Part shown: positions 8,463 to 16,689 of the stretch, in pieces
Layout of the letters: every line of letters begins with the position of its first letter
Numbering within the stretch: position 1 is the stretch's first letter
DNA from: Oryzicola mucosus
Lineage (GTDB): Bacteria > Pseudomonadota > Alphaproteobacteria > Rhizobiales > Rhizobiaceae
Assembly: GCF_014534685.1 (NCBI RefSeq)
Contig: NZ_JACVVX010000003.1
Span: 186,001-250,000 of the forward strand
Direction: 5' to 3'
DNA: 64,000 nucleotides
Notes under the pieces: model-generated
Seen by the model: only the letters and a program-made list of their open reading frames with translations
Database searches by the model: none
What the model was told of the DNA's origin: nothing
Program-made: the position numbers and the translations under genes

Positions 8463-8885
8463 TCAGTTGGCAAGCCCGCTCTGCAAAATGGCGGCTCCAA
8501 CACGGCCGATATCGCCGTCGTCTTCATCGCTGGCTCCGCTCACCCCGACGGCGCCGATGATGTCGTCGCCATGCTTCAGCAGGACGCCGCCATCGAGCGG
8601 GATGCCGTTTGGGATGCACAGGAGAGCGAGGCGTCCTTCTCCTTCCACAACGTCTTGAAAGGCCTTCGTATCACGGCGGAAGAGCACCGCGGTTCGCGCT
8701 TTGAGAGTAGCAATTTCGACACTCCCAACCTGTGAACCGTCGTCGCGGTGTAAGAGCACGAGGTGACCGCCGTCGTCGACGATGGCGATCACGACGCGCA
8801 ACCCCTTGGCTTTTGCATCGGCTTCGCATGCGGTTGCTATGGCTTTGGCAGCCTCTATGGTCAGTGCCGTCTTGATCGCAAGCAT
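8463..8885 (-). CDS. GlcG/HbpS-type heme-binding-like protein
   Basis: A 140-residue protein of the GlcG/HbpS (DUF336) family: LTIEAAKAIATACEADAKAKG, then VVIAIVDDGGHLVLLHRDDGS and the glycine-rich C-terminus GAVGVSGASDEDD. Members are small alpha/beta proteins, often encoded beside hydroxy-acid oxidation genes; some bind heme or corrinoids. It starts 20 bases after the end of the isomerase gene and is the last gene of the erythronate operon. Its role there is unknown; it could assist or protect one of the enzymes. Confidence 0.8.
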   Translation of the reverse strand: MLAIKTALTIEAAKAIATACEADAKAKGLRVVIAIVDDGGHLVLLHRDDGSQVGSVEIATLKARTAVLFRRDTKAFQDVVEGEGRLALLCIPNGIPLDGGVLLKHGDDIIGAVGVSGASDEDDGDIGRVGAAILQSGLAN

Positions 8886-8905
8886 AAAATCCTCCCTCTC
8901 GTCGT

Positions 8906-9682
8906 CTAAAGCGAGACGCCGAGCGTCTCTATCCAGCGCAAACCCGCGTCGGTGTCGGCGCGGGGCTTGTATTCGCAGCCGATCCAGCCTTCATAGCCAA
9001 GCCGGTCGAGTTGCTTGAAAATCTCGGAGTAGGCAATCTCGCCCTCATCCGGCTCCGCCCGGCTCGGCACGGCGGCGATCTGGACATGGCCGATGTCAGG
9101 AAGATGTCTCTTCAACCGGGTGAAAACATCGCCTTGGCTGACGCCGACATGATAGACATCGAACATGATCTTGAGGTTCGGCGCCCCGATCTCGGCGATC
9201 AGGGATGCCGCTTCTTCAATGGTCGAGTAGAAATATCCCGGTTTGTCGCGCTGGTTGATCGGCTCGAGCAGCAGGGTCAGATCGGGAGCCTTTTCCGCCG
9301 CCAAGGCGAGATTCTCCGCAAGGATGCTTCGCGCCTTGGCCTTCTCATCGGTTGCGACGACCCCGGCCATGACATGGATGGACGTGGCGCCCGCAATGCG
9401 CCCATAGGCGGTTGCCTGGTCGAGCGAGCGGATAAAGTCGCCCTGCCGTCCTGCAAGTGCTGCCAAGCCGAACTCGCCCTTCGTGGCATGGCCGACCGCT
9501 GTGTTGAGGCCTAGCAGTACAACGTGGTTGGACGCGCATCGGGCCTTCACCTCCTCGGCTGAGGTGTCGTAGGGCCAGTGCAGTTCGACAGCTTTAAAGC
9601 CTGCGCGGGCGGCCGCGTCGATGCGGTCGAGCAGGGGGCGGTCGCTCCAAAGAAAACCCAGATTGGCGGAGAATTTTTGCAT
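8906..9682 (-). CDS. otnI: 2-oxo-tetronate isomerase / hydroxypyruvate isomerase family
   Basis: A 258-residue TIM-barrel isomerase of the hydroxypyruvate isomerase family, beginning MQKFSANLGFLWSDRP with the metal-ligand glutamate in LLLEPINQRDKPGYF and the C-terminal GCEYKP. Next to denD, otnK and otnC, the expected reaction is interconversion of 2-oxo- and 3-oxo-tetronate, the step after erythronate oxidation. The gene begins 4 bases after the otnC stop. Hydroxypyruvate isomerase activity is the alternative annotation from sequence alone; the neighbourhood favours OtnI. Confidence 0.85.
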   Translation of the reverse strand: MQKFSANLGFLWSDRPLLDRIDAAARAGFKAVELHWPYDTSAEEVKARCASNHVVLLGLNTAVGHATKGEFGLAALAGRQGDFIRSLDQATAYGRIAGATSIHVMAGVVATDEKAKARSILAENLALAAEKAPDLTLLLEPINQRDKPGYFYSTIEEAASLIAEIGAPNLKIMFDVYHVGVSQGDVFTRLKRHLPDIGHVQIAAVPSRAEPDEGEIAYSEIFKQLDRLGYEGWIGCEYKPRADTDAGLRWIETLGVSL

Positions 9683-9686
9683 TTGT

Positions 9687-10322
9687 CTATTTCAGCTTGA
9701 AGGTCTGGTTCAGATCGGCAATCGCCTCGGTGTTGAGCAACCTCACAGGCATCCAGCGCGTCAGAAGCACCAGTTTGGCGGTCTCCTCGAGCTCTTCCAT
9801 GGCAAAGACCGCGGCTTCCAGCGAGGTGCCTGTGACGATCGGGCCGTGGTTTTGCATCAACGCCGCTGCGTGATCGACCGCGATGCTTTCGATCAAAGGC
9901 CGGATATCGGCCGATCCCGGGCGGGTATAGCTGATGACCGGCACGCGACCGACGCGCATGACGACGTAGGGCGTGATCGGCGGGATGGCATCGGCTGGAT
10001 CGACATCGGCGAGGCAGGAGAGGGCGGTTGCATAAGTCGAATGCAGGTGTACCACCGCTCGCGCCTGTGGGCGCTGGTCGTAGAAGGCGAAGTGCAGAGA
10101 CAGTTCTTTGGTCGGCGCATCGCCGGAGACGTGGTTGCCGGTTGCGTCGAGGCGCGACAGGCGTTCGGCATCGAGGAAACCGAGGCACGAATTGGTCGGG
10201 GTCATCAGAAAACCGTCGTCCAGCCGCACGGAGATGTTGCCCGATGATCCGGCTGTCAGGCCACGTTCAAACAGGGAGCGCCCCCATTTGACGATGTCGT
10301 TACGGATTCGCTGCTCGCTCAT
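9687..10322 (-). CDS. otnC: 3-oxo-tetronate 4-phosphate decarboxylase, class II aldolase fold
   Basis: A 211-residue class II aldolase/adducin-fold enzyme. Zinc-binding histidines are visible in VVHLHSTYATAL, with NHG further on (ALMQNHGPIV), and the substrate-binding start GLTAGSSGNISVR is typical. In tetronate catabolism this enzyme decarboxylates 3-oxo-tetronate 4-phosphate to dihydroxyacetone phosphate. Its ATG overlaps the otnK stop by 4 nt. L-fuculose-phosphate aldolase is the generic alternative, but the adjacent kinase and dehydrogenase argue for OtnC. Confidence 0.85.
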   Translation of the reverse strand: MSEQRIRNDIVKWGRSLFERGLTAGSSGNISVRLDDGFLMTPTNSCLGFLDAERLSRLDATGNHVSGDAPTKELSLHFAFYDQRPQARAVVHLHSTYATALSCLADVDPADAIPPITPYVVMRVGRVPVISYTRPGSADIRPLIESIAVDHAAALMQNHGPIVTGTSLEAAVFAMEELEETAKLVLLTRWMPVRLLNTEAIADLNQTFKLK

Positions 10323-11569
10323 GCCGTGCCGACCTGTTGCAACGCCTTTGCAAAGAAATCGACGGCGCCGAAATTGCCGCTCTTCAGCGCCAGCCCCAGT
10401 AGGCCGTTCCGCTCGGTCGCCAATGCCGGCACGCCCGGATCGATCTCCGCGCCGATCCGCAAGCTTCGAACCGATAAGGCTTCTACAACGGCACCGGATG
10501 TTTCTCCGCCGCCAACCACAAGCCGCCGTACCCCGCTGTCCACCAAAGCTAGCGCGAGCTCGCCGAAGAAACGCTCGATCGTCGTGGCAACGCTGTCTCG
10601 ACCGAACGCAGCTTGGGCACTGGACACAGTTCCAGGGTCGGCGGTCGAGTATACGAGGGGGTTGGCGTGGCTGTTCTGAAGCACCCAGTCGGTCACCTCC
10701 GATACGGTGAGTTTGCCGGCCATGAGGGCGCCGGTGTCCAGCGCATAATGGGGATTGTCGCGGCTATAGTCGGCCACTTGCTTCTGGGACATCGAAGAGC
10801 ATGATCCGCACAGGACGGCGCCGCGTCCGGTCGGGACGGGCAGGGGCCGCACTTTGTTTCCGAGCAGGTTTTTGTCACGAAAATTTCGCGGAAGGCCGAT
10901 GGCGATGCCCGAGCCGCCAGTGATGAGCCGATGGTCGGTGGCGACCTTGCCGATACGGCGCAAATCATCATCGTCGATCGCGTCGGTGACCACCAATCGG
11001 TGACCTGCTTGGCGCTCCGCAGCGAATGCACTGCTCAGCGCTTCAGGACCGCTGCGTACCGTGTCGAGATGGATCGCGCCCACCTCACCCTTGGTTTGCA
11101 GCCGCAGGAAGCGTCGCAAATCCGGATCCGTCATCGGCGTCAACGGGTGGTTCTGCATGCCGGACTCGTTGAGAAGCCGGTCGCCGACAAACAGATGCCC
11201 CATGAAGATGCGCCGGCCTGTCGCCGGAAATGCCGGGCAGACGATGGCGATGTCGGTCCCTAGCAAATCGAGTAGAGCCTCCGTGACCGGTCCGATATTG
11301 CCGTGCGGCGTCGAATCGAAGGTCGAGCAGTATTTGAAGAGGAATTGGCGGCAGCCTTGGTCCATCAGCCAGCGAGCAGCGTAAAGCGACTGGGCAACGG
11401 CGTCCGCCGCTGGTATCGAACGCGTTTTCAAGGCAACGACGCCCGCTTCGCAATCGCCTGCTTTGCCGCCGGCACCCACGAACAGTGTCGTTGCCATGCC
11501 TTCCTTGGCAAGCGTATTGGCAAGATCGCTTGCGCCGGTGAAATCGTCGGCAATCGCCCCCAAAAGCAT
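10319..11569 (-). CDS. otnK: 3-oxo-tetronate kinase (four-carbon acid sugar kinase)
   Basis: A 416-residue member of the four-carbon acid-sugar kinase family (formerly DUF1537). I chose the ATG at 11569, one base after the denD stop, because it starts directly with the family's N-terminus MLLGAIADDFTGASDLAN; longer forms would extend into denD. The C-terminal nucleotide-binding half includes VVGGGETSGAVVEAL, the usual phosphate-binding loop. It phosphorylates 3-oxo-tetronate at the 4 position. It is coupled to denD upstream and otnC downstream, giving the standard oxidise, isomerise, phosphorylate, decarboxylate sequence. Confidence 0.88.
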   Translation of the reverse strand: MLLGAIADDFTGASDLANTLAKEGMATTLFVGAGGKAGDCEAGVVALKTRSIPAADAVAQSLYAARWLMDQGCRQFLFKYCSTFDSTPHGNIGPVTEALLDLLGTDIAIVCPAFPATGRRIFMGHLFVGDRLLNESGMQNHPLTPMTDPDLRRFLRLQTKGEVGAIHLDTVRSGPEALSSAFAAERQAGHRLVVTDAIDDDDLRRIGKVATDHRLITGGSGIAIGLPRNFRDKNLLGNKVRPLPVPTGRGAVLCGSCSSMSQKQVADYSRDNPHYALDTGALMAGKLTVSEVTDWVLQNSHANPLVYSTADPGTVSSAQAAFGRDSVATTIERFFGELALALVDSGVRRLVVGGGETSGAVVEALSVRSLRIGAEIDPGVPALATERNGLLGLALKSGNFGAVDFFAKALQQVGTA

Positions 11570-11570
11570 A

Positions 11571-12563
11571 TTACACTCGCTCTGGCACGGCGTTTTCGAG
11601 TTCATCTTCGATATGAACCCGGATGATATCGTCAAACGAGCTTTCGGCCTTGAACCCTAGCGCCTCGCCACGTTGAGCACTGAAACTGCGCGGCCAACCG
11701 TCGATGATTTCCGCGACTGCTGCATTGGGTTCGCGCCGGATCAATTTGACCGCCGCATCGCCTGCGACGCGCCGGAGCGCTGCAATCTGATCGCCGACCG
11801 TCGCCGACAAGCCCGGCATGGTGATGGAGCGTTGCTGACCAAGCGGTGATGTGTCGATTTCGGCGGCATGCAGCAAAAAGCTTATGGCTGCGCGCGGACT
11901 GGCAAACCAGTGGCGCACGCTTTCGCTAACCGGCAACACGGCCTCCTCGCCGATCAGCGGTTCGCGCAGAATGCTTGAGAAGAAGCTTGAAGCGGCCTTG
12001 TTGGGCTTGCCTGGACGAATGGAGATAGTCGGAAGGCGGATGCCGATCCCGTCGAGAAAGCCTTTTCGCGAGTAGTCGGCAAGCAACAACTCGCTGATAG
12101 CCTTCTGCGTGCCATAGCTGGTGAGCGGTGTGAGGCATTGAGTGTCGCCGATGACGTCGGGCAGCGGAGAGCCGAACACGGCAAGCGAGGAGGTGAAGAC
12201 GAGGCGGGGTGTGTAGGGCTGTTCCAGCCCGGCTTTGCGGATAGCCTCAAACAGTGAAAGCGTACCGTCCAGATTGACGCGATACCCTTTCTCAAAGTTA
12301 GCCTCGGCTTCTCCCGAAACGATAGCTGCCAGATGGAAGATGAGGTCGGGTCTTGAACTGATCAGCCGTTCTGCGATGTCTGGCTGGGAAAGGTCGGCTT
12401 CCAACGTCTCGACCGCGCCGGGAAAATCCGGCGCGGGTGGCTGCATGATATCAGCAAGCACCATGCGTTCGACGGGCTTCCCGTTAATTTCGCCCTTTTC
12501 GATCAGCGCGCGCGTCAGTTTGCGGCCAATCATGCCGGCCGCACCGATGATGAGTATGTTCAT
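11571..12563 (-). CDS. denD: D-erythronate dehydrogenase, extended SDR
   Basis: A 330-residue extended short-chain dehydrogenase: nucleotide motif ILIIGAAGMIGRKL at the N-terminus, HLAAIVSGEAE, and the catalytic Tyr-x3-Lys in YGTQKAISE. I chose the ATG at 12563, one base after the regulator's stop, because the SDR domain begins there; a longer in-frame form would only translate regulator sequence in another frame. DenD oxidises D-erythronate to 2-oxo-tetronate with NAD. The adjacent otnK, otnC and otnI genes complete a path to dihydroxyacetone phosphate. An unrelated epimerase is less likely given this order. Confidence 0.85.
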   Translation of the reverse strand: MNILIIGAAGMIGRKLTRALIEKGEINGKPVERMVLADIMQPPAPDFPGAVETLEADLSQPDIAERLISSRPDLIFHLAAIVSGEAEANFEKGYRVNLDGTLSLFEAIRKAGLEQPYTPRLVFTSSLAVFGSPLPDVIGDTQCLTPLTSYGTQKAISELLLADYSRKGFLDGIGIRLPTISIRPGKPNKAASSFFSSILREPLIGEEAVLPVSESVRHWFASPRAAISFLLHAAEIDTSPLGQQRSITMPGLSATVGDQIAALRRVAGDAAVKLIRREPNAAVAEIIDGWPRSFSAQRGEALGFKAESSFDDIIRVHIEDELENAVPERV

Positions 12564-12564
12564 G

Positions 12565-13356
12565 TCAGGCCGACTCCTTCTTGCCGCCGGCAATGAACGG
12601 TATGGGGTGCGCGCCCTTTGCCGGATCGGGCCGTTTGCTGTTGTCGACAGCCAGCGTTGTGTCGTGAATTCGCAGAATATGCTCGGAAAATGCCGCTGAA
12701 ACCGCTTCCGGATTGCGCATCTTGAGCGCACGCACGATGAACCGGTGGTCTTCAAGGCTCTTCTCGATTGCCCCCGGTTGCGCCATGGCGATGCGGCGAT
12801 GGTCGAGCAGATAAGTATAAAGATCGACCACGAAATCGGCGAGCAGCCGATTGGACGAGGCATAATAGATGGTCAGATGAAATTCGCGGTCGCAGATCAG
12901 GAAGCGCACCGGATCGTTGAAAGCCTGTTCCTGGGCGACGATGGAATCTTCGAGGCGTTTTATGTCGTCGTCGCTGAGATGCCGGGCAGCGTCCGCCACC
13001 ACGGATGTTTCGACCAAAAGGCGGGCGGCGTGTACGGCGTCCAGGCTATATCCGTTGATCGAGGTTGGGTTCGTCACGCCGATTCGCTGGGTTCCGACAT
13101 CGACATCCACCCGCGCCACTCGTGTGCGCGCGCCCTGCGACACCTGCACGACCCCTTCTCCGGCTAGGCGCTGGATCGCGCCGCGAACGGTCTCGCGACT
13201 GACCGTCAGCATGGTCGCCAGTTCCCGCTCGCTCGGCAGTTCGTCTCCGATCTGGAGGATGCCTGATGCGATCATGGAGATGATCTTGTCTCGGATCATT
13301 TCCTTGGCCGTTTGCTTGTGGAGGGTTTCGTTGAGAAGCGAAATCGGGCTTACCAT
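12565..13356 (-). CDS. FadR-subfamily GntR regulator of the erythronate genes
   Basis: A 263-residue GntR-family regulator: N-terminal winged helix (about residues 15-75; ELPSERELATMLTVSRETVRGAI) and an all-helical FCD ligand domain (about 105-235) with metal-type residues D...H in CDREFHLTIY and SLEDHRFIV. It is the first gene of the minus-strand catabolic operon and is divergent from the sugar ABC operon. Three AACTGG-containing dyads lie between the two operons and probably bind it, so it likely controls both transport and catabolism and represses itself. The ligand is presumably a tetronate intermediate. Confidence 0.85.
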   Translation of the reverse strand: MVSPISLLNETLHKQTAKEMIRDKIISMIASGILQIGDELPSERELATMLTVSRETVRGAIQRLAGEGVVQVSQGARTRVARVDVDVGTQRIGVTNPTSINGYSLDAVHAARLLVETSVVADAARHLSDDDIKRLEDSIVAQEQAFNDPVRFLICDREFHLTIYYASSNRLLADFVVDLYTYLLDHRRIAMAQPGAIEKSLEDHRFIVRALKMRNPEAVSAAFSEHILRIHDTTLAVDNSKRPDPAKGAHPIPFIAGGKKESA

Positions 13357-13367
13357 GGGCTCACCAA

Positions 13368-13392
13368 AACTGGACTGCTACCTAGTCCAGTT
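13368..13392. promoter_or_regulatory. Operator-like dyad 1 (AACTGG-N13-CCAGTT)
   Basis: A perfect inverted repeat with 9-base arms (AACTGGACT / AGTCCAGTT) around 7 bases, 12 bases before the start codon of the GntR gene. Occupancy here would block the regulator's own transcription or translation. The outer hexamers are identical to those of the dyad at 13652-13676. Confidence 0.6.
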
Positions 13393-13439
13393 AAACCATC
13401 ATGAGCTGCATGTCACTCCCTGTGCGTAAAATTTCTCGC

Positions 13440-13456
13440 AACTGGTTGGACCGGAA
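13440..13456. promoter_or_regulatory. Operator-like site 2 (FadR-type, 17 bases)
   Basis: AACTGGT-TGG-ACCGGAA resembles the compact FadR-type operator (AACTGGT, three bases, ACCnGTT); the right half is imperfect. It lies 72 bases from dyad 1 and 212 from dyad 3. Support is weaker than for the other two. Confidence 0.4.
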
Positions 13457-13651
13457 TTTGTCGTGTTGGAAGACGTGTATACCGCGCGCGTAATGGGTGG
13501 AAACTGGAGCGTAACAGCTGTTAATGTCCCGTCTTGCACTCAAGAACTATGAAAAATGTCATAGGCGTAGCCTTGGTTTGAGTCTTCGGAGTGCTCTGCT
13601 GCAGCGACTAAGAGCAGCCATCATCAGGCTCACAGGCCTTCTTAAAAAATC

Positions 13652-13676
13652 AACTGGTCCGCTGTATCTACCAGTT
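13652..13676. promoter_or_regulatory. Operator-like dyad 3 (AACTGG-N13-CCAGTT)
   Basis: Inverted repeat TCAACTGGT / ACCAGTTGA (arms 13650-13658 and 13670-13678) with the same 25-base outer geometry as dyad 1. It lies about 160 bases upstream of the ABC ATPase gene and is the expected operator for the rightward importer operon. Confidence 0.6.
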
Positions 13677-13833
13677 GACAAGTTCATTCGAGCCACATAG
13701 CGTTGTCCGTATTGGCGGCGATGGCCTCAGGCTGGCGCTTTGCTTCGGCCTTGAGGAACAGGTCGTCCGGGAGGATCGTATTCATGCTGCTGTATCGCGG
13801 CGCAGTTCGTCTGCGCATGATCAAGGCTGTGTC

Positions 13834-15345
13834 ATGAGCGTCGCTGAAGTCATTTCAGTGGCTGAAGATCTGCGGCCCGTGCTGATTGCCAAGGGCATCA
13901 CCAAGTCTTTTCCTGGCGTGCTGGCACTCGACAACGTCGATTTCGACGTTCGCGCTGGCGAAGTCACCGCTCTTCTTGGAGAGAATGGTGCGGGCAAGTC
14001 GACGCTGATCAAGATGATGGCGGGCTTTTACGCACCTGACCGCGGCGAGATCACGGTCGATGGCGTTGCGCTCAGTCCCGATCCGTCCTCGGCGCACCGT
14101 GTGGGTGTAGCGACGATCCATCAGGACGCCCACCTGGTGCCCGCCATGTCGGTGGCGGAAAACATCATGCTCGGCCGCTGGCCGACACGGTATGGCTGGC
14201 TCAACAAGCGACTTCAGAAGGAGCGGGCGGCTCGCGCATTGGCCCGCGTTGCACCGCATCTCAATCCATCGACTCCCGCTGGTCGCCTGTCTTCCGCGGA
14301 TCAGCAACTTGTCGAGATCGCACGGGCAATTTCGGAGGATTCCAAAGTCTTGATCATGGACGAGCCGACGACATCCTTGTCGCCGCCTGAGATCGACCGG
14401 CTCTTCAATGTCGTTGAGGACCTCAAAAGCAAGGGCATGAGCATCGTCTTCGTGTCGCATTGGCTCGAAGAGGTATTTCGTATCGCCGACCGCGTTACGG
14501 TGTTGCGCGACGGTCGTCTTATCGGCACCCGCCCAATCTCGGAACTAGACCACGATAAGGTCATCCGCATGATGGTAGGACGCGAGGTGCGCGATACCAT
14601 ACTGACCAAGCGTCCTGTTGGTGATGTCGTCCTGAAAGTCAGCAAGCTGACGCGCGAAAACGTCTTGGAAAACATCTCCTTCGAGGTCCGCGCCGGTGAG
14701 ATCGTCGGCATGGCCGGCCTTGTCGGTGCCGGACGCAGTGAACTCGCTGCCGCCATCTTCGGCATCGACCCCTATGACAGTGGCTCGGTCGAGATCGGCG
14801 GCATTGCCATTCCGCCGAATGACCCGAAGGCGGCTATCGAAGCCGGCGTCGGGCTCGTGCCGGAAGACCGGCGCCAGCAGGCGCTTGTTGGGCTGATGAG
14901 CGTGAAAAGCAACGTAACGCTGAGCTTGCTCGACCGGATTTCCAGATTCGGTTTCCTGTCGATGGCCAAGGAACAGGCGATTGCGGATCGTGAAATTCGC
15001 GCACTCGCGGTCAAGACGCCGTCCTCGAAAACCCGTGTGTCAACGCTTTCCGGCGGCAACCAGCAGAAGGTCGTGCTCGCTCGCTGGCTGGCGCGCAAGC
15101 CAAAGCTGCTCATCCTCGATGAGCCGACCAAGGGTATCGATGTTGGGGCGAAGTCGGAAATCAGCGAACTGATCCTGCGGTTGGCCGAGGGCGGCATGGC
15201 CATCTTGCTGATCAGTTCCGAGCTGCCTGAAATCCTGACCCTGACAGACCGCGTGCTCGTCATGCGATCCGGCCGCATATCCGCGTCACTGCCAAAGGAA
15301 CGGGCGACAGCGGAGACGATCATGAGTTTTGCCACGACAGGCTGA
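13834..15345 (+). CDS. Sugar ABC transporter, double ATPase subunit (RbsA/XylG type)
   Basis: A 503-residue tandem ATPase. The first nucleotide-binding domain has Walker A GENGAGKST, signature LSSADQQLVEIARA and Walker B VLIMDEPT; the second has the degenerate Walker A region MAGLVGAGRSELA normal for this subfamily and signature LSGGNQQKVVLARWLA. I chose the ATG at 13834 (MSVAEVIS) because it gives the usual length of about 500; a weak purine stretch precedes it. With the following permease and binding protein it forms a ribose-class importer. The operon is divergent from the erythronate genes, so the substrate may be a tetronate or a sugar leading to it. Confidence 0.9.
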   Translation: MSVAEVISVAEDLRPVLIAKGITKSFPGVLALDNVDFDVRAGEVTALLGENGAGKSTLIKMMAGFYAPDRGEITVDGVALSPDPSSAHRVGVATIHQDAHLVPAMSVAENIMLGRWPTRYGWLNKRLQKERAARALARVAPHLNPSTPAGRLSSADQQLVEIARAISEDSKVLIMDEPTTSLSPPEIDRLFNVVEDLKSKGMSIVFVSHWLEEVFRIADRVTVLRDGRLIGTRPISELDHDKVIRMMVGREVRDTILTKRPVGDVVLKVSKLTRENVLENISFEVRAGEIVGMAGLVGAGRSELAAAIFGIDPYDSGSVEIGGIAIPPNDPKAAIEAGVGLVPEDRRQQALVGLMSVKSNVTLSLLDRISRFGFLSMAKEQAIADREIRALAVKTPSSKTRVSTLSGGNQQKVVLARWLARKPKLLILDEPTKGIDVGAKSEISELILRLAEGGMAILLISSELPEILTLTDRVLVMRSGRISASLPKERATAETIMSFATTG

Positions 15346-15416
15346 AGCAACCCGAAGCAAGAACACAGTGCCCGTTCCAAACTCGAACGCGCGGCGCCGA
15401 AGTCGGAGAACGCAAT

Positions 15417-16484
15417 ATGGTTATGGAGAACGCACCAATGGCCGATCGAGTGCCGCAATCCAGTGGTCTTTCGGCCTTGCGTGGGCGCATTTCGTTCATC
15501 GACCTGATGCAGAGCCTGGGCCTGATGGTCATCATCCTGCTGGGCAGCCTGATCATGACGGCGATGAGTCCGGTCTTCGCTACCGTGCGCAATATTGAAA
15601 ACGTCTTGCAATCGGCAACGATCATTGCCGTGGTCGCGATTGGGCAGACTTTCGTCATTCTTGTCGCCGGCATCGATCTCTCCGTTGCATCCGTGCTGGT
15701 GTTGTCCTCGGTGCTCGCGGTCGGCCTCGTGCAGTTCCAGGGCCTTTCACCGGAGATCGCCATCATTCTGGCGCTGTGCGCGGGTCTCGGGATTGGCCTC
15801 GTCAACGGACTGGCGGTAACAAAGCTGCGCATTCCGCCGCTGATCGCGACTTTGGCGACCATGACCATCGGCCGCGGTATGGCGTATATTTACTCCGGCG
15901 GCACCAACATTGCCCCGGTTCCGAGAATCTTCATCGATCTGCAAGCGAGCCGCTTTCTGGGCGTTCCGGGCGTCATCGTGCTGACGCTCGTACTTGCCGC
16001 CTTGGCACAGATCGTTCTCTCACGCACCCAGTTCGGCCGGTCGGTCTACGCCACCGGCGGCAATCCGCTCGCAGCGCGCCTCGCCGGTATCAAAACCGAG
16101 CGCGTCGTCATCGCCGCCTTCATGATATCGGGCCTGATGTCGGCAATCGCCGGCCTGCTGATCACTGCGCGCTTCGAAGCGGGCGCGGCGACCGCTGCGC
16201 AAGGACTTGAACTGGCAGTGATTGCGGCCGTTGTCATCGGCGGGGTCAGTCTGTTCGGCGGAGAGGGAAATATCGGCAGCATGCTGCTCGGCGTCCTTTT
16301 ACTCGGCCTGGTCCAGAATGCGGTCAATCTTTTGAACGTCCCGCCAAATTGGGACTCGGTGGTCAGCGGACTGGTTATCGCCGCTGCAGCTGCCCTCGAC
16401 GTCTACCGCCGCAGCTATCTTGAGGCAGGAATGCGCAAGAAGGTGATCGCGAAAGCTGCGAAATCCACACCGAAAACGTCCTGA
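15417..16484 (+). CDS. Sugar ABC transporter permease (RbsC family)
   Basis: A 355-residue inner-membrane permease with about ten hydrophobic helices and the family landmarks VAIGQTFVILVAGIDLSVAS, LIATLATMTIGRGMAY and GGNPLAARLAGI. GGAGAA lies just before the ATG at 15417; internal ATGs at 15423 and 15438 could also be used, the last with its own GGAG. The 71 bases between ATPase and permease hold nothing notable. It works as a homodimer channel with the RbsA-type ATPase upstream and receives substrate from the binding protein downstream. Confidence 0.88.
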   Translation: MVMENAPMADRVPQSSGLSALRGRISFIDLMQSLGLMVIILLGSLIMTAMSPVFATVRNIENVLQSATIIAVVAIGQTFVILVAGIDLSVASVLVLSSVLAVGLVQFQGLSPEIAIILALCAGLGIGLVNGLAVTKLRIPPLIATLATMTIGRGMAYIYSGGTNIAPVPRIFIDLQASRFLGVPGVIVLTLVLAALAQIVLSRTQFGRSVYATGGNPLAARLAGIKTERVVIAAFMISGLMSAIAGLLITARFEAGAATAAQGLELAVIAAVVIGGVSLFGGEGNIGSMLLGVLLLGLVQNAVNLLNVPPNWDSVVSGLVIAAAAALDVYRRSYLEAGMRKKVIAKAAKSTPKTS

Positions 16485-16689
16485 CGGCAACGGAGGCGTT
16501 CAGAGCTTGCGGTCGTAAAGTCGGACCGCATGAGACGACGGACAGGGTGAACCAAAGCAGTGCTTAGGCCGACCTGTCTGGAAGCGAAATTTTACGACGG
16601 CAATGACAGCAGCGCACACCGTCAGGGTTCTGCGAAGGGCTGACCGTTGCCGCACTTCGGAAGACGGTCCAACTGGGAGGAGAAAGACC

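Larger units (their letters stand above)
13357..13833. other. Divergent regulatory region, no gene
   Basis: These 477 bases separate the erythronate operon (leftward) from the sugar ABC operon (rightward). They hold three operator-like dyads starting at 13368, 13440 and 13652. An in-frame extension of the ABC gene back to 13675 exists, but it would translate the third dyad and lacks transporter sequence. No other coding potential was seen. Confidence 0.6.
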
